Notes: generated by a model from the sequence alone, not told the origin. DNA of 64,000 bases from Roseisalinus antarcticus (GCF_900172355.1 NZ_FWFZ01000021.1:1-64000); one strand, 5' to 3'. Positions 44,606 to 54,086 are shown, counted from the first letter of the stretch. A program made the numbers and translations.

Positions 44606-45811
44606 ATGCCCCAGAACACACATGCCAGGAACGCGCCGGCGCCGGGGGCCGGCGCCGGAATGTTTCGCCCGCGAGACATGCGCACGGACACCGTTCCGGG
44701 CACCGTGCAGCCCGCTGACCGGACCGGGACCACGACCGACGCAAGCCGCGACACCGGCCGGCCCGACCCAAGGCTCGACGCGGAAATCGTGATCGCCATG
44801 CCCGCCCTGAACGAGGGCCCCCGCGCCGAGGCCGCGATCCGCTCGCTGCTGGCCGATCCCGCCGCCGACCGCTGTGCCTTCGTGCTGGTCGACGGCGGCA
44901 GCACCGACGGCACCGCCGAGGTGACCCGCGCCGCCTTCGGCGACCGGGTCGTGATCCTGGCCAATCCCGGCCGGCTGCAGGCCCATGCGGTCAACCTGGT
45001 GGCCCGCGAGGCGGCCCGGACCGCCTCTGCCCGCTACCTGCTGCGGGCGGATCTGCACGCGGTCTATCCGGCGCATTTCATCTCGACCCTGGTCGAGACG
45101 GCCGAGCGCACCGGGGCCACCAGCGTCGTCGTGCCCATGCGCACCCGCGGCGGCAGCCCGGTCCAGGACGCCGCCGCCCTGGCCTTCGGCAGCTGGTTCG
45201 GCACCGGCGGCGCGCCGCACCGCATGGCCTCGGGCAGCGGCTGGGTCGCCCATGGCCACCACGCCCTGCTGGACCTCGATGCCTTCCTGCGGGCCGGCGG
45301 CTACGACACCGGGTTCGTGGCCAACGAGGATGCCGAGTTCGACGTCCGGCTGCAAAAGCAGGGCGGGCGGATCTACATGGAGGCCGCGGCGGCGATCGAC
45401 TACATCCCCCGCGCCAGCCTGACCGGGACCTTCCGGCAATATTGCCGGAACGGGCGCTACCGGATCTGGACCGCGGCCAAGCATCGCCGGATGCTGGGGG
45501 CCCGGCAGCTTCTGCCGCTGGCGATCCTGCCGGTGCTGGGGACCGCGGTCCTTGCCGGGCTCTGGCTGCCCTGGCTCTGGCTGGTCCCGCTGGGCTATGG
45601 CGCGTTACTGCTGGGCCTGGCCTTCGCGGCGCGCGGGGCGGCGGTGAAACCCTGGACCCCGCGGATGATCGTGCTGGCCGCCGCCATCGCCGGCATGAGC
45701 CAGATCGGCTTCAGCGCCGGCAACCTCTGCGGGCTGGCCGACCTCTTCGTTCTGAACCCGGCCCGGCGCCGGGCGCTGCGGGGCCGCCGGCGCCCGGACC
45801 CGAGGATATAG
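44606..45811 (+). CDS. GT2 glycosyltransferase, ExoA-like, with C-terminal membrane segments
   Basis: A 401-residue protein. After a 55-residue variable N-terminus, IVIAMPALNEGPRAEAAI and VLVDGGSTDGTAEVTR begin the GT2 domain, YLLRADLHAVYPAHFI near 145-160 holds the acidic donor-metal motif, and FVANEDAEFDVRLQKQGG near 235-252 is the acceptor-side block. Three to four hydrophobic segments occupy residues 295-385. This organisation matches ExoA-type enzymes of succinoglycan synthesis, which extend lipid-linked oligosaccharides at the inner membrane. It heads an operon running to 50671. The start codon may be one of several ATGs in the variable leader. Confidence 0.85.
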   Translation: MPQNTHARNAPAPGAGAGMFRPRDMRTDTVPGTVQPADRTGTTTDASRDTGRPDPRLDAEIVIAMPALNEGPRAEAAIRSLLADPAADRCAFVLVDGGSTDGTAEVTRAAFGDRVVILANPGRLQAHAVNLVAREAARTASARYLLRADLHAVYPAHFISTLVETAERTGATSVVVPMRTRGGSPVQDAAALAFGSWFGTGGAPHRMASGSGWVAHGHHALLDLDAFLRAGGYDTGFVANEDAEFDVRLQKQGGRIYMEAAAAIDYIPRASLTGTFRQYCRNGRYRIWTAAKHRRMLGARQLLPLAILPVLGTAVLAGLWLPWLWLVPLGYGALLLGLAFAARGAAVKPWTPRMIVLAAAIAGMSQIGFSAGNLCGLADLFVLNPARRRALRGRRRPDPRI

Positions 45812-45815
45812 GCCG

Positions 45816-46688
45816 GTGACATCGAACCTGTTCCTGATCGCGGCCCCCCGCTCCGGGTCGACCCAGCTGTCGGCCTGGCTCGGCTCTCATCCCGACATCG
45901 GCATGCCGCCGATCAAGGAGCCGAACTTCTTTTCCCAGCACGAGTTTCCGCCCGCCTTCGTCGCCGAGACCCGGCTCAACGACGTGATCCCCGAACGCTA
46001 TGTCGCCAGCCGATCGAAGGCCGAGATGCAATTCGCGATCTTCCGCGAGCCGGCGCAGTACGACTACCTTTTCGAGGACCTCAAGACCCGCTGGCGGCTG
46101 GATGCCTCGACCACCTACCTGCAATGCCCCGAGGCGCCCGCGGCCATCGCCGCCCATGCGCCGGACGCCCGGGTGATCCTGCTGACCCGCGACCCGGTGG
46201 CCCGCGCCCTGTCCCATTACCGGCTGGCCGCGCGGATCGGGCAGACCACCCGCAGCCTGCGCGAGGAGATCGACGCCGAGCTGCGCGGCGAAACGCCCCT
46301 GCCCGGGCGCTTCCTGCTGCGCCCCAGCCGCTATGACGCGGCCCTCGCGCGCTACCGGCAGACCTTCGACGACAGCCGCCGGCTGGAGCTGACCTTCGAG
46401 GAGATGGTGGCCGACATCGAGGGCACCCTGGCCCGGATCGCGGCGTTCCTCGGGATCCCCGCCGCGGGCTTCGACCAAGGGCTCGACCGGCAGAATTCCG
46501 GCGATGCCCCGCGGTTCCGGCGGCTGAACGTGTTCCTGCACCGCTCGGGGGCCAAGACCGTCCTGCGCCGGCTGCTGCCCCCGAGCCTCAAGCGCCGGCT
46601 GAAGGCGGTCTATTTCAAGCCCAACACGGACAGCGTCGACGACGGCGACACGGCCTACCTGCGCGAGCTGCTGGAGGTGCGGGCATGA
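45816..46688 (+). CDS. Sulfotransferase
   Basis: A 290-residue classic sulfotransferase-family protein. FLIAAPRSGSTQLSAWL near residues 6-22 is the phosphosulfate loop, and KEPNFFSQHEF follows. VILLTRDPVARALSHYRLAA near 122-141 is the textbook 3'-phosphate-binding motif (R..Y...R.....S.Y), and LELTFEEMVAD lies near 190. It starts with GTG at 45816, four bases after the previous stop, and its stop overlaps the next ATG. Motif quality makes a PAPS-dependent activity more secure here than for most of the other candidates in the window. Confidence 0.9.
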   Translation: MTSNLFLIAAPRSGSTQLSAWLGSHPDIGMPPIKEPNFFSQHEFPPAFVAETRLNDVIPERYVASRSKAEMQFAIFREPAQYDYLFEDLKTRWRLDASTTYLQCPEAPAAIAAHAPDARVILLTRDPVARALSHYRLAARIGQTTRSLREEIDAELRGETPLPGRFLLRPSRYDAALARYRQTFDDSRRLELTFEEMVADIEGTLARIAAFLGIPAAGFDQGLDRQNSGDAPRFRRLNVFLHRSGAKTVLRRLLPPSLKRRLKAVYFKPNTDSVDDGDTAYLRELLEVRA

Positions 46689-47971
46689 CCGCCGCCGCCG
46701 CGCGGGGCCCCGGGGACCGTCCCATGCGGGTGCTGCTGGCCCATGCCTATCTCGCGGCCAACGGCGGCGCCGAGACCGTCGCCCGCGCCTTCGAGACAGC
46801 CCTTCGGGCCCGCGGCGTGGCGGTGGGCGTGGTCGATGTGGCGGGCCACGTCACCCCCGAGGGCAAGCACAGCCCCCTGCCCCTCGCCGGCCTGGTGCCG
46901 CGCCGCATGGGGCTGGTGAACTGGGCCGTCACCTGCCGCCACGTCCCCGCCCTGGCGCGGGATTACGACGCCGTCCTCTACATGTTCGGCGAGGGACCGC
47001 GGCTGGACAGGCCGACGCTGGTGTTCCGCCATGCCCCCGTCGTGTTCGCCCAGAGCCGCCCCCTGGTCGAGGCCCTGGCCGGGCAGAGCGGCGCGCCCTT
47101 CGCGATCCGCAAGCTCTATGGCCGGCTCGGCGCCGCGATCGCCCGTCTCGGCCGGCCCGATCCCGACGCCTTCACCGTCGCCAATTCGCGCTGGACCGCC
47201 GGGCACGTGGAGACCGGGACCGGCATCACGGTGGACCGGATCCTCTATCCGGCGATCGACCTCGACCCCGCGACCGCCGCCCCGATGACCGGAGAGGGGG
47301 CCAGCGCGCGGACGCCCGACCGGCTGGTCATGCTCGGGCGGATCGTGCCGAACAAGCGCATCCACGAGGTGATCGCGCTGGTGGCGGGCCTGCAGGCGAA
47401 GCGCCCGGGGCTGCGGCTGGACGTCATCGGCCGGGCCAGCCGGAAATACGCCCGCGACCTGATCGCCCGCCATGCCGGGGACGCGGTCGTCCGCTTTCAC
47501 CCCGATGCGGACGACGCCGCGCGGGGCGCGATCCTCGCCGCGACCCCGGTCGGGGTCCATGCCTACCGGGCCGAGCATTTCGGCATCGCCGTCGCCGAGA
47601 TGATCCATGCCGGGGTGCTGCCGCTGGTCTATGACAACGGCGGGGTCTGCGAGCTGGTGCCCTTCCCCGACCAGCGGTTCGACGACGATGCCAGCCTCTG
47701 GGCGCGGATCGAGGCCTGGCTCTCGGCCGACGGCGCCGTGCGCGCCCGGCGCATCGAGAGCCTGCGGCAGGCGCCGGCCTACCTGGCCGCCTGCGAGTTC
47801 GCGGACCGCCTGGAGGGGATCCTGGGCGAGTTCCTGGCCTATTGCGACCGCTGGCACGCGGCCGGGCCCGCGGCGGCCAAGCGGGCGCTCTCGGCCGTGC
47901 CCGCCGCCCCGACGGCGCCCGCCGTCCTGCCCGCCTCCGCGCCCGCACCCGCGCCCGCCCACAAGGAGTGA
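46685..47971 (+). CDS. Glycosyltransferase family 4
   Basis: A 428-residue GT-B enzyme. RVLLAHAYLAANGGAETVARAFE near residues 15-37 is the N-terminal glycine-rich start. VANSRWTAGHVE lies near 162, LVMLGRIVPNKRIHEVI near 217-233 opens the donor domain, and VHAYRAEHFGIAVAEMIHAGVLPLVYDNGG near 285-314 contains the E-x7-E donor-sugar motif. A Pro/Ala-rich tail (last 35 residues) is low complexity. The ATG overlaps the sulfotransferase stop and the flippase GTG overlaps its own stop. Confidence 0.91.
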   Translation: MTAAAARGPGDRPMRVLLAHAYLAANGGAETVARAFETALRARGVAVGVVDVAGHVTPEGKHSPLPLAGLVPRRMGLVNWAVTCRHVPALARDYDAVLYMFGEGPRLDRPTLVFRHAPVVFAQSRPLVEALAGQSGAPFAIRKLYGRLGAAIARLGRPDPDAFTVANSRWTAGHVETGTGITVDRILYPAIDLDPATAAPMTGEGASARTPDRLVMLGRIVPNKRIHEVIALVAGLQAKRPGLRLDVIGRASRKYARDLIARHAGDAVVRFHPDADDAARGAILAATPVGVHAYRAEHFGIAVAEMIHAGVLPLVYDNGGVCELVPFPDQRFDDDASLWARIEAWLSADGAVRARRIESLRQAPAYLAACEFADRLEGILGEFLAYCDRWHAAGPAAAKRALSAVPAAPTAPAVLPASAPAPAPAHKE

Positions 47972-49278
47972 CCCAGATCAACAGCCTTGTCCGCAGAGTC
48001 CTGAAGGAATCCTCGCTCGCCCTGGTGACCAAGCTGATCGGCGCGCCGGTCAACTTCATCATGGTGGTGGCGCTGGCCCGCGCGATGACCTTCGAAACCT
48101 ATGGCGAGTTCGTCTTCGCCTTCAGCATCGTCATGATCCTGGGACAGGCCGCGACGGCGGGCCAGCCGCAACTGATGCTGCGGCTGCTGCCCGGGTTCGA
48201 GGAGGCCGGAGCGGAGGCGCAATGGCGCGCCGCCCTGCGCCACGGGCTGCGCCTGGTGCTGGCCGCCGGCCTGCTGGCCACCGTGGCGATGATCGCCGGT
48301 GCGCTGGCGCTTGGCGCGGGGGGCTACATGATCCTGGCCGCGCCGCTCTGCCTGCTGTTCGCCTTCGCCCAGTTCCAGGCGGCGATCCTGCGCACCCGGG
48401 GCAAGGTCGTCTGGGCGATCGGGCCGCGCGACATCCTCTGGCGGCTGACGCTGATCGCGCTCTGCGGGATCGTCCTGCTGTTCTCGCTGCCGCCACTGCC
48501 GAGCTGGGGGGTCTTCGCCTTCGGCGTGGTCTCGCTGGCGCTTCTGCTGCTGTGGCAATCCCGCGCCGACCGGACCACACGCTACCGCAGCGCGCTGGCC
48601 GGGCCGGTGGCCGGGGCCGAGGGCGCCTGGCGCAACCTGTCGACGCGCTACTGGATCACCGCGCTGGTGATCTTCGGCACGCCGAACCTGGCGGTGGTCA
48701 TCGTGGGCACGGTGCTCGACGTGACCGAATCCGGGCCGTTCTTCGCGGCGTTGCGGACGGCGCAGCTGATGCAGCTGATCCTCATCGCCAGCAACATCGC
48801 CGCGACGCCGCTGATCTCGCGCTACCATGCCGCCGGGGACACGGCGGCGGTGCAGTCGATCTCGGCGGTCGTGGCCAGCCTGGCGGGGGCGGCCGCGGTG
48901 GTCGGCTTCGTGATCCTGCTCTTCCTGGCCGGCCCGATCCTGTCGCTGTTCGGCGAGGGGTTCGAGGCGGCCCGGGCGTCCCTGCTGATCCTGGCGGTGG
49001 GCTTCGCGATCAGCGCGCTCAACGGGGCCAACGGGCCGCTGCTGCAGATGACCGGCCATGAGAAACCTTTCAACCGGATCATCGTGGGCGCCAACGGGCT
49101 GGGACTTGTGTGCCTGGTGCCGGCGGTCTGGCTGGGCGGCGCGGTGGGCGGTGCGCTGGCGGTCAGCGGCGCGATGATCCTGTGGAACGTCCTGGCCTGG
49201 CGGGCCTGCCGCGAGTTGACCGGGATCGACCCCAGCATCCTGGGGGCGCTGCGCCACATCCGGGCGCAGCGGTCATGA
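47968..49278 (+). CDS. Polysaccharide flippase (Wzx-like, MOP superfamily)
   Basis: A 436-residue membrane protein with about twelve hydrophobic segments. LVTKLIGAPVNFIMVVALARAMTFETYGEF near the start is the typical Wzx/RfbX opening, and the repeat-like hydrophobic pairs with charged loops continue to the end (FALGLVCLVPAVWLGG region near 370-390). It would flip lipid-linked repeat units to the periplasm. The start is a GTG (47968) in GTGA overlap with the preceding stop; the AAGGAG upstream is very close, so the start is not fully certain. It is followed by a Wzy-like polymerase. Confidence 0.86.
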   Translation: MTQINSLVRRVLKESSLALVTKLIGAPVNFIMVVALARAMTFETYGEFVFAFSIVMILGQAATAGQPQLMLRLLPGFEEAGAEAQWRAALRHGLRLVLAAGLLATVAMIAGALALGAGGYMILAAPLCLLFAFAQFQAAILRTRGKVVWAIGPRDILWRLTLIALCGIVLLFSLPPLPSWGVFAFGVVSLALLLLWQSRADRTTRYRSALAGPVAGAEGAWRNLSTRYWITALVIFGTPNLAVVIVGTVLDVTESGPFFAALRTAQLMQLILIASNIAATPLISRYHAAGDTAAVQSISAVVASLAGAAAVVGFVILLFLAGPILSLFGEGFEAARASLLILAVGFAISALNGANGPLLQMTGHEKPFNRIIVGANGLGLVCLVPAVWLGGAVGGALAVSGAMILWNVLAWRACRELTGIDPSILGALRHIRAQRS

Positions 49279-49399
49279 GCGCACCGCTCTGCCCGGCCCG
49301 CCGCGCCCCCCGGAGAGACCCCGCCTGCCGGAGAGACCGTCGCCGCGCCGGCGGTTTCCTGATACCCTGGGCGGTGAGCCTGGCCATGATCCCGATGCG

Positions 49400-50671
49400 A
49401 TGCCACCGATGACCCATACGATGACGGCCGCGCACCCCCGGGCCCGGACCGCCCGGGATGTGCTGAAGGTGTTCGCCTCGGTCCTGGCCTTCCTGCTCTG
49501 GGTGCCCGCCATCGGCCTGCCGGCCGGCCCGATCTGGCTGCAGCCCGTGGATATCCTGGTGATCCTGGCCTATCCGCTGATCGTCACCTTCCTGCCGCAG
49601 ATGCCGGTGCGGACCGGGCTGATGATCCTGTTCTCCATGGGCGCCTCGATGATCTCGCTGCTGGTGGGCGGCGAGGTGATGATCCTGATCTACTACCTGG
49701 GCTTCGTGATGCCGTTCATGGCGGTGATCGGCGTCATCGCCCGGGCAGAGGACACCCGCCGCGCCTTCATCCGCGGCTTTGTCCTGGGCGGGGCCTGTTC
49801 GGCGCTGTTCTTCCTGCTGCAATTCGCGGTCGGCGCCGAGACCCTCGACTTCCGCACCAACCGGACCTTCGGCCTCGTACCGCAATACGGCCGGGGCTTC
49901 GCGCTGTTTCCCGAGGTCAGCACCTTCACCACCCACACGATCTACCTGCTGGCGGTGCTGATCGTGCTGTGGCGCGGCGGCCGGGCCTACGCCCGGGTCT
50001 TCAGCTTCGGCCGGGTGGTTCCGCTGATCCTGATCGCCCTGGCCTGCCTGATCCTCAGCCGGTCCTCCTCGGTGGTGCTGATCGCCCCGATCATGGTGAT
50101 CGTGGCCTATTTCAAGGGCCGCCGGCTGGGCCGCAACGGGCTGATCGGCGCGGCCTTGCTGGTCATCCTCGGCTCGGCCGTCCTGAACGTCTTCGTCACC
50201 GAGTTCTATGCCGAGCGGTTCGGCGAGGGCGGCCTGCGCTCGATGTACCTGCGCGGCATCTCCATCGTGTCGGGCCTGTCGGTGCTGACCTCGGGCGAGA
50301 CGCTGGGGGTCGGGGTCGGCAACAACCACATGATCACCGAGCGCGCCTGGGATGTCGCCCGCCAGATCGGCTTCGTGCTGATCCTGGTGCCCGAGGGGAT
50401 CAACAGCTTCGTCGTCAGCCGGATCTTCGAGGAGGGCTGGCCCGCGGCGCTGATGTTCCTGCTCGGCGCGGTCTTCGTGGTCCGGGCGATCGGACAGACA
50501 CAGCCCACCCCCTATGCCCGCGCCTTCGCGGTGCTGGCGGTCGGCTCGATGCTGGTGTCGCTGATGGTGACGGGCTACCGCGGGATCTACATGAACTGGT
50601 TCTGGCTGGCGGCCGCCCCGGCCCTGATCCAGGGCGGGGGCCGGCGCGATCAGGCGCCGCGCAGCGGATAG
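49400..50671 (+). CDS. Polysaccharide polymerase (Wzy/O-antigen ligase-like)
   Basis: A 423-residue membrane protein with about ten hydrophobic segments and a large loop. The loop around residues 150-180 contains LDFRTNRTFGLVPQYGRGFALFPEVST, and RGISIVSGLSVLTSGETLGVGVGNNH lies near 290-315, both typical of the O-antigen ligase/Wzy superfamily where basic residues in periplasmic loops act in polymerisation. Polymerases diverge strongly, so this call depends partly on its position directly after a flippase in a glycosyltransferase operon. Its last 22 bp overlap the convergent sulfotransferase gene. Confidence 0.8.
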   Translation: MPPMTHTMTAAHPRARTARDVLKVFASVLAFLLWVPAIGLPAGPIWLQPVDILVILAYPLIVTFLPQMPVRTGLMILFSMGASMISLLVGGEVMILIYYLGFVMPFMAVIGVIARAEDTRRAFIRGFVLGGACSALFFLLQFAVGAETLDFRTNRTFGLVPQYGRGFALFPEVSTFTTHTIYLLAVLIVLWRGGRAYARVFSFGRVVPLILIALACLILSRSSSVVLIAPIMVIVAYFKGRRLGRNGLIGAALLVILGSAVLNVFVTEFYAERFGEGGLRSMYLRGISIVSGLSVLTSGETLGVGVGNNHMITERAWDVARQIGFVLILVPEGINSFVVSRIFEEGWPAALMFLLGAVFVVRAIGQTQPTPYARAFAVLAVGSMLVSLMVTGYRGIYMNWFWLAAAPALIQGGGRRDQAPRSG

Positions 50672-51294
50672 CCGAAGCGCGCGAAATCCTCGGCATATTC
50701 GGCCTCGACATAGTCGAGATCGGCGCGCGGGAGATCCGCGACCGAGAGCTTCTTGTCGGCCGAGATGTTCTTTCTGGGCAGCTCCGCCGGGCGGCCCAGC
50801 GTCCGCTCGAACGCTGTGGCCAGCCCGGTGCGCATGTCCTCGAACGTCACGATCTGGTCCACCAGCAATACGCCCGTGGCCGGATCGACCACGAACCGGG
50901 ATTGCGGGGCGATGTGGCGGTAGAGGTCGTTATGCTCGTCGCGCGGAATGGACGACAGGAAATCCCGCAGGGTCCCCGTCGCCCCGGACCGGAAATTATA
51001 GGTCGAGACCGCCCGGTGATAGGGGTCGCGCACGATCGCGAACTTGTAGAAGGCGCTGAATTCCTCGGGCGTCACATACCCCAGAGAGACATATTCGTCC
51101 CCGTAAAGATGGGCGAGCCGTTCGGGCCCTTTGGAGCGGTCCCGGTTTTCCTTCAGCAACAGGCGCCGCCGGTCATTCCAGGGAAAGAGGCTGCGCCATT
51201 TCAGGCCGAGATCCTCGAGAAACAGGGTTTCGACACTCTGGCCGGCCGTTTTCGGAATATGGACGAAAATCGTCGAATGATGGCGGGATATCAT
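50650..51294 (-). CDS. Sulfotransferase (Sulfotransfer_2 type)
   Basis: A 214-residue protein. TIFVHIPKTAGQSVETLFL near residues 8-26 is the phosphosulfate loop with the HIPKTAG motif of carbohydrate sulfotransferases. YKFAIVRDPYHRAVSTYNF near 92-110 is the 3'-phosphate-binding motif. The C-terminal DLDYVEAEYAEDFARFGY matches the family end. The start is the ATG at 51294, with GGAGG 7-8 bases upstream; the longer frame begins without a signal. It is convergent with the Wzy-like gene (22-bp overlap) and divergent from another sulfotransferase at 51585, making a back-to-back pair. Confidence 0.89.
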   Translation of the reverse strand: MISRHHSTIFVHIPKTAGQSVETLFLEDLGLKWRSLFPWNDRRRLLLKENRDRSKGPERLAHLYGDEYVSLGYVTPEEFSAFYKFAIVRDPYHRAVSTYNFRSGATGTLRDFLSSIPRDEHNDLYRHIAPQSRFVVDPATGVLLVDQIVTFEDMRTGLATAFERTLGRPAELPRKNISADKKLSVADLPRADLDYVEAEYAEDFARFGYPLRGA

Positions 51295-51584
51295 TCCAGG
51301 GCCTCCAGGGTCGAAAATCCGATGCCCGATCACCTGTCTCTTGTCAACCTTGGCCGGGGGGCTGTCCCGGCCGCGCCGCCTTATTCGGCATCGCCGCGGG
51401 AGATCTGGACAAAATGCACAAAAAACATCGCCTTGTCGCCTGCGGATCCGCCCTCGGGCGGGGGCGGCCGGGGGCGCGAACAGCGATGCTTGACCCCGCA
51501 ATGGCAGTCGGGAATACCGGTGCCTGACCGTGACCGCGCCCCGGGGGCGCAGGGCGCGGCAGCCCTGGTTCAAGGTGCCGAAAA

Positions 51585-52244
51585 ATGATTGTCAGTCACA
51601 GCCGCAAGATCATTTTCTTCTCGTTTCCCAAGACCGGATCGGAATCCGTGCGGGACATGCTGAGCGAAATAAACGAGGAGCCAATTCACCATTTCAAGGA
51701 CGCGACACCGCAATCTCCGTATTACTCGCACATGTCCCCGGCCGAGGCCCAGGCGGAATTCGAGAAACGCGGTCTGGATTATTCCGGGTATTTCCGCTTT
51801 ACGGTCACCCGCAACCCCTATCCCAGGCTCGTGTCGATATACGAGATGGTGATGGCGGTGGACGGGGTGGAAAAGCTCAAGCGCCGGATCGGCCTGCGGC
51901 AGCAGGGCTTCGCCGACTGGCTGGCCGCGACCGAACCCTCGGGGTCGGGCGGCGGCGGGCGGCGGCATCAGCGCTGGCGCAGGTTCGGGACCTGGTCCAC
52001 CGCGGCCTGGATCGCGGGCCGCGACGGCGAGGTCGCCGTCGACCGGGTGCTGCGGCTCGAATACCTGGCGGACGAGCTTCCCGGCGTGCTGCGGGACCTG
52101 TCGCTGCCCCGGCCCGAGACGCTGACCCACAAGAACCGCCGGGTCACCAGGGACTGGCGGTCCTATTACGACGACCGGTCCCGCGCCCTGGTCGCCGCGC
52201 GCTATGGCGACGACCTCGCGACCTACGGCTACGGCTTCGACTGA
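51585..52244 (+). CDS. Sulfotransferase-family protein
   Basis: A 219-residue protein with IIFFSFPKTGSESVRDML near residues 9-26 as phosphosulfate loop and FRFTVTRNPYPRLVSIYEMV near 70-88 as 3'-phosphate motif. The latter half is variable, with a glycine-arginine-rich loop near 122-130, and ends in YYDDRSRALVAARYGDDLATYGYGF, the usual terminal helix of Sulfotransfer_2-type proteins. The region before the gene is more AT-rich than average. It is divergent from the gene at 51294 across a 290-bp gap that likely carries promoters for both. Confidence 0.86.
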   Translation: MIVSHSRKIIFFSFPKTGSESVRDMLSEINEEPIHHFKDATPQSPYYSHMSPAEAQAEFEKRGLDYSGYFRFTVTRNPYPRLVSIYEMVMAVDGVEKLKRRIGLRQQGFADWLAATEPSGSGGGGRRHQRWRRFGTWSTAAWIAGRDGEVAVDRVLRLEYLADELPGVLRDLSLPRPETLTHKNRRVTRDWRSYYDDRSRALVAARYGDDLATYGYGFD

Positions 52245-52340
52245 GCGCGAGGCCCGCACCGGGGGGGCACGGGCACGGGGCCCGGGCACAGGGCTTGAAA
52301 ACGGGGCCTGGAAACGGAACCCAAGCGGGCCCCGCGCCGG

Positions 52341-54086
52341 TCACAGGACCAGCCGCTGGGCCGACCAATAGGTGCCGAGGCCGCCCGACCCGCTGTTCGT
52401 CGCCCGGATCCCGGTCCCCGACACGTCGAGCCCCAGCTCCCCCTGCTGGGCCAGCGTGGCGATCTGCGGCGTGGTATGGCCATGGACGATGGCGGTTACG
52501 AAATGGGCCGCGTTGAAGGCCGCGCGGACGGTCACCAGCCAGGACCGCCCCGTGGTGGCGGCATCGAACAGCACGGTCTGCCCCCCGGCGGGCACCTGGG
52601 TCGTGCCGGCGGCATCGCTGCGGGTGCCGAACTCCCGCTCGCCGGCGTTGGTATAGGTGCCCTGAAGCGGCACCTCGACCCGGTAGTTCCGGCCCACCGG
52701 GCTGGTCGCGCCGTAATCCCACCAGCGGGTGTAGCCGGTCAGAAGCGAGCCCCGGTCGACGAATTCCGTCACCGCCGCGCGGGTCGCGCCGGGGTTGGCA
52801 TCGGCGATCTCCAGCGCCCCGTTGGACGCCGGCGCACCCGGGCCGGTCCCCTGGCTTTCGAAGGTGCAGGAGATGAACTCCAGCCGGTCGATGCTGCTGT
52901 CGCTGGCGGCGCCCCGTTCCACGTAGATGCTGCCGCCGACCCGGCTGGCGGCCGTGCCGCCGTACTGGGCGTGGAAGTTGCGGAACAGGACGCCGCCGCC
53001 GATCTTGGTGCTGCTCGAATCGTTCTGCGGGTCGGCATCGTTCAGCAGAAGGCCGACGTCGGCGGTATCGCAGCCCGAGAGCTTGCAATTGGCGAACTCG
53101 GACTTGTTGATGAACTGGCCGCCCTCGATCCCGAAATCGGTCAGCGCCAGGCAGAGCCCGTACCGCACAGCGCCCTTGACCGTGCATTGCTCGAGAAAGG
53201 TCCGCTCGAAGTAATGGCCATGCGAATCCTGCTCGAAGTGGAAGGCGTCCCGCCCGGCCTGCAGGACCGACACGAAGCGCGCGCCGCAGCCGATGCCCCC
53301 GGTCCAGCGCACCGCGTCCCGGCCCGTGTCCTGGCAATCCACCGTCAGGCGCGAGAGCCGGCCCGCGCGCTGGCCCGCGCCGCCGCCCGAGAGCCCCCCC
53401 GAAAGCGTCAGCGCATCCTCGGTGGCCGCCAGCCCGCTGAACACCAGGCGCGTCCCGTCGCCCTGGCCCAGCAGGTTGCGGTCGCCGAGGTCGATCGCCG
53501 CGCCCAGCGGGATCGACCAGCGCGGCAGGCGGAGCGTCGCCAGCGGGTCATGGGCCGCGACCCAGGCCTGGAACGCCGCGGCATTGGCCGCGGGGTCGGG
53601 CGCCTCGGATTCCGGCTTCACCCCGAAGGCGGCAAGTGGAAGGCCGGCGTCGGTCCCGGCCTCCGCCAGCAGGCAGAGCCCGCCCGCGGTCTGCACATGC
53701 CAGGACACAGCCCCCGGCGCACAGAGCCGGAAGGCCAGCCCCGGGTCCCGCACCTGCAGGATCTGCCCGGCGGCGAACCACGCGGCGGGCCGGGTATCGG
53801 CCAGCAGCGCCGCCATGTCGGGCAGCGGCGCATCGGGGGCCAGCACCGCCTGCCTTTCCGTGCCCGCCAGATCCAGCACCGTCTGCCCGTTGGCCGCGCG
53901 CCCCCCGGCATCGGCGATCCGGAACCGGCCCGCGGGCGTGATCACGGCATCCCCGGTCAGAAACCCGTCGGCATCGGACACGGCGGCGAGATCGTCGAGG
54001 CGCAGGACCGCGTTCGACCGGATGGACTGCATCGCGGCCAGAAGCTCGCTTCCGGTCATCGGCAATGACGGCAATCGGGAGATCAT
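52341..54086 (-). CDS. Right-handed beta-helix protein (pectate lyase-like/tailspike-like)
   Basis: A 581-residue protein without signal peptide. Residues 1-150 form a compact N-terminal part. From about 165 (FQAWVAAHDPLATLRLPRWSIPLG) a parallel beta-helix is suggested by repeated short strands with Asn/Gly turns, including RLSRLTVDCQDTGRDAV, FLEQCTVKGAVRYGL and IEGGQFINKSEFANCKLSG. The final 100 residues look like a beta-sandwich. Such folds occur in polysaccharide lyases, phage tailspikes and surface proteins. Catalytic residues cannot be assigned. A polymer-cleaving or polymer-binding role is suggested by its place beside wza. Confidence 0.72.
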   Translation of the reverse strand: MISRLPSLPMTGSELLAAMQSIRSNAVLRLDDLAAVSDADGFLTGDAVITPAGRFRIADAGGRAANGQTVLDLAGTERQAVLAPDAPLPDMAALLADTRPAAWFAAGQILQVRDPGLAFRLCAPGAVSWHVQTAGGLCLLAEAGTDAGLPLAAFGVKPESEAPDPAANAAAFQAWVAAHDPLATLRLPRWSIPLGAAIDLGDRNLLGQGDGTRLVFSGLAATEDALTLSGGLSGGGAGQRAGRLSRLTVDCQDTGRDAVRWTGGIGCGARFVSVLQAGRDAFHFEQDSHGHYFERTFLEQCTVKGAVRYGLCLALTDFGIEGGQFINKSEFANCKLSGCDTADVGLLLNDADPQNDSSSTKIGGGVLFRNFHAQYGGTAASRVGGSIYVERGAASDSSIDRLEFISCTFESQGTGPGAPASNGALEIADANPGATRAAVTEFVDRGSLLTGYTRWWDYGATSPVGRNYRVEVPLQGTYTNAGEREFGTRSDAAGTTQVPAGGQTVLFDAATTGRSWLVTVRAAFNAAHFVTAIVHGHTTPQIATLAQQGELGLDVSGTGIRATNSGSGGLGTYWSAQRLVL

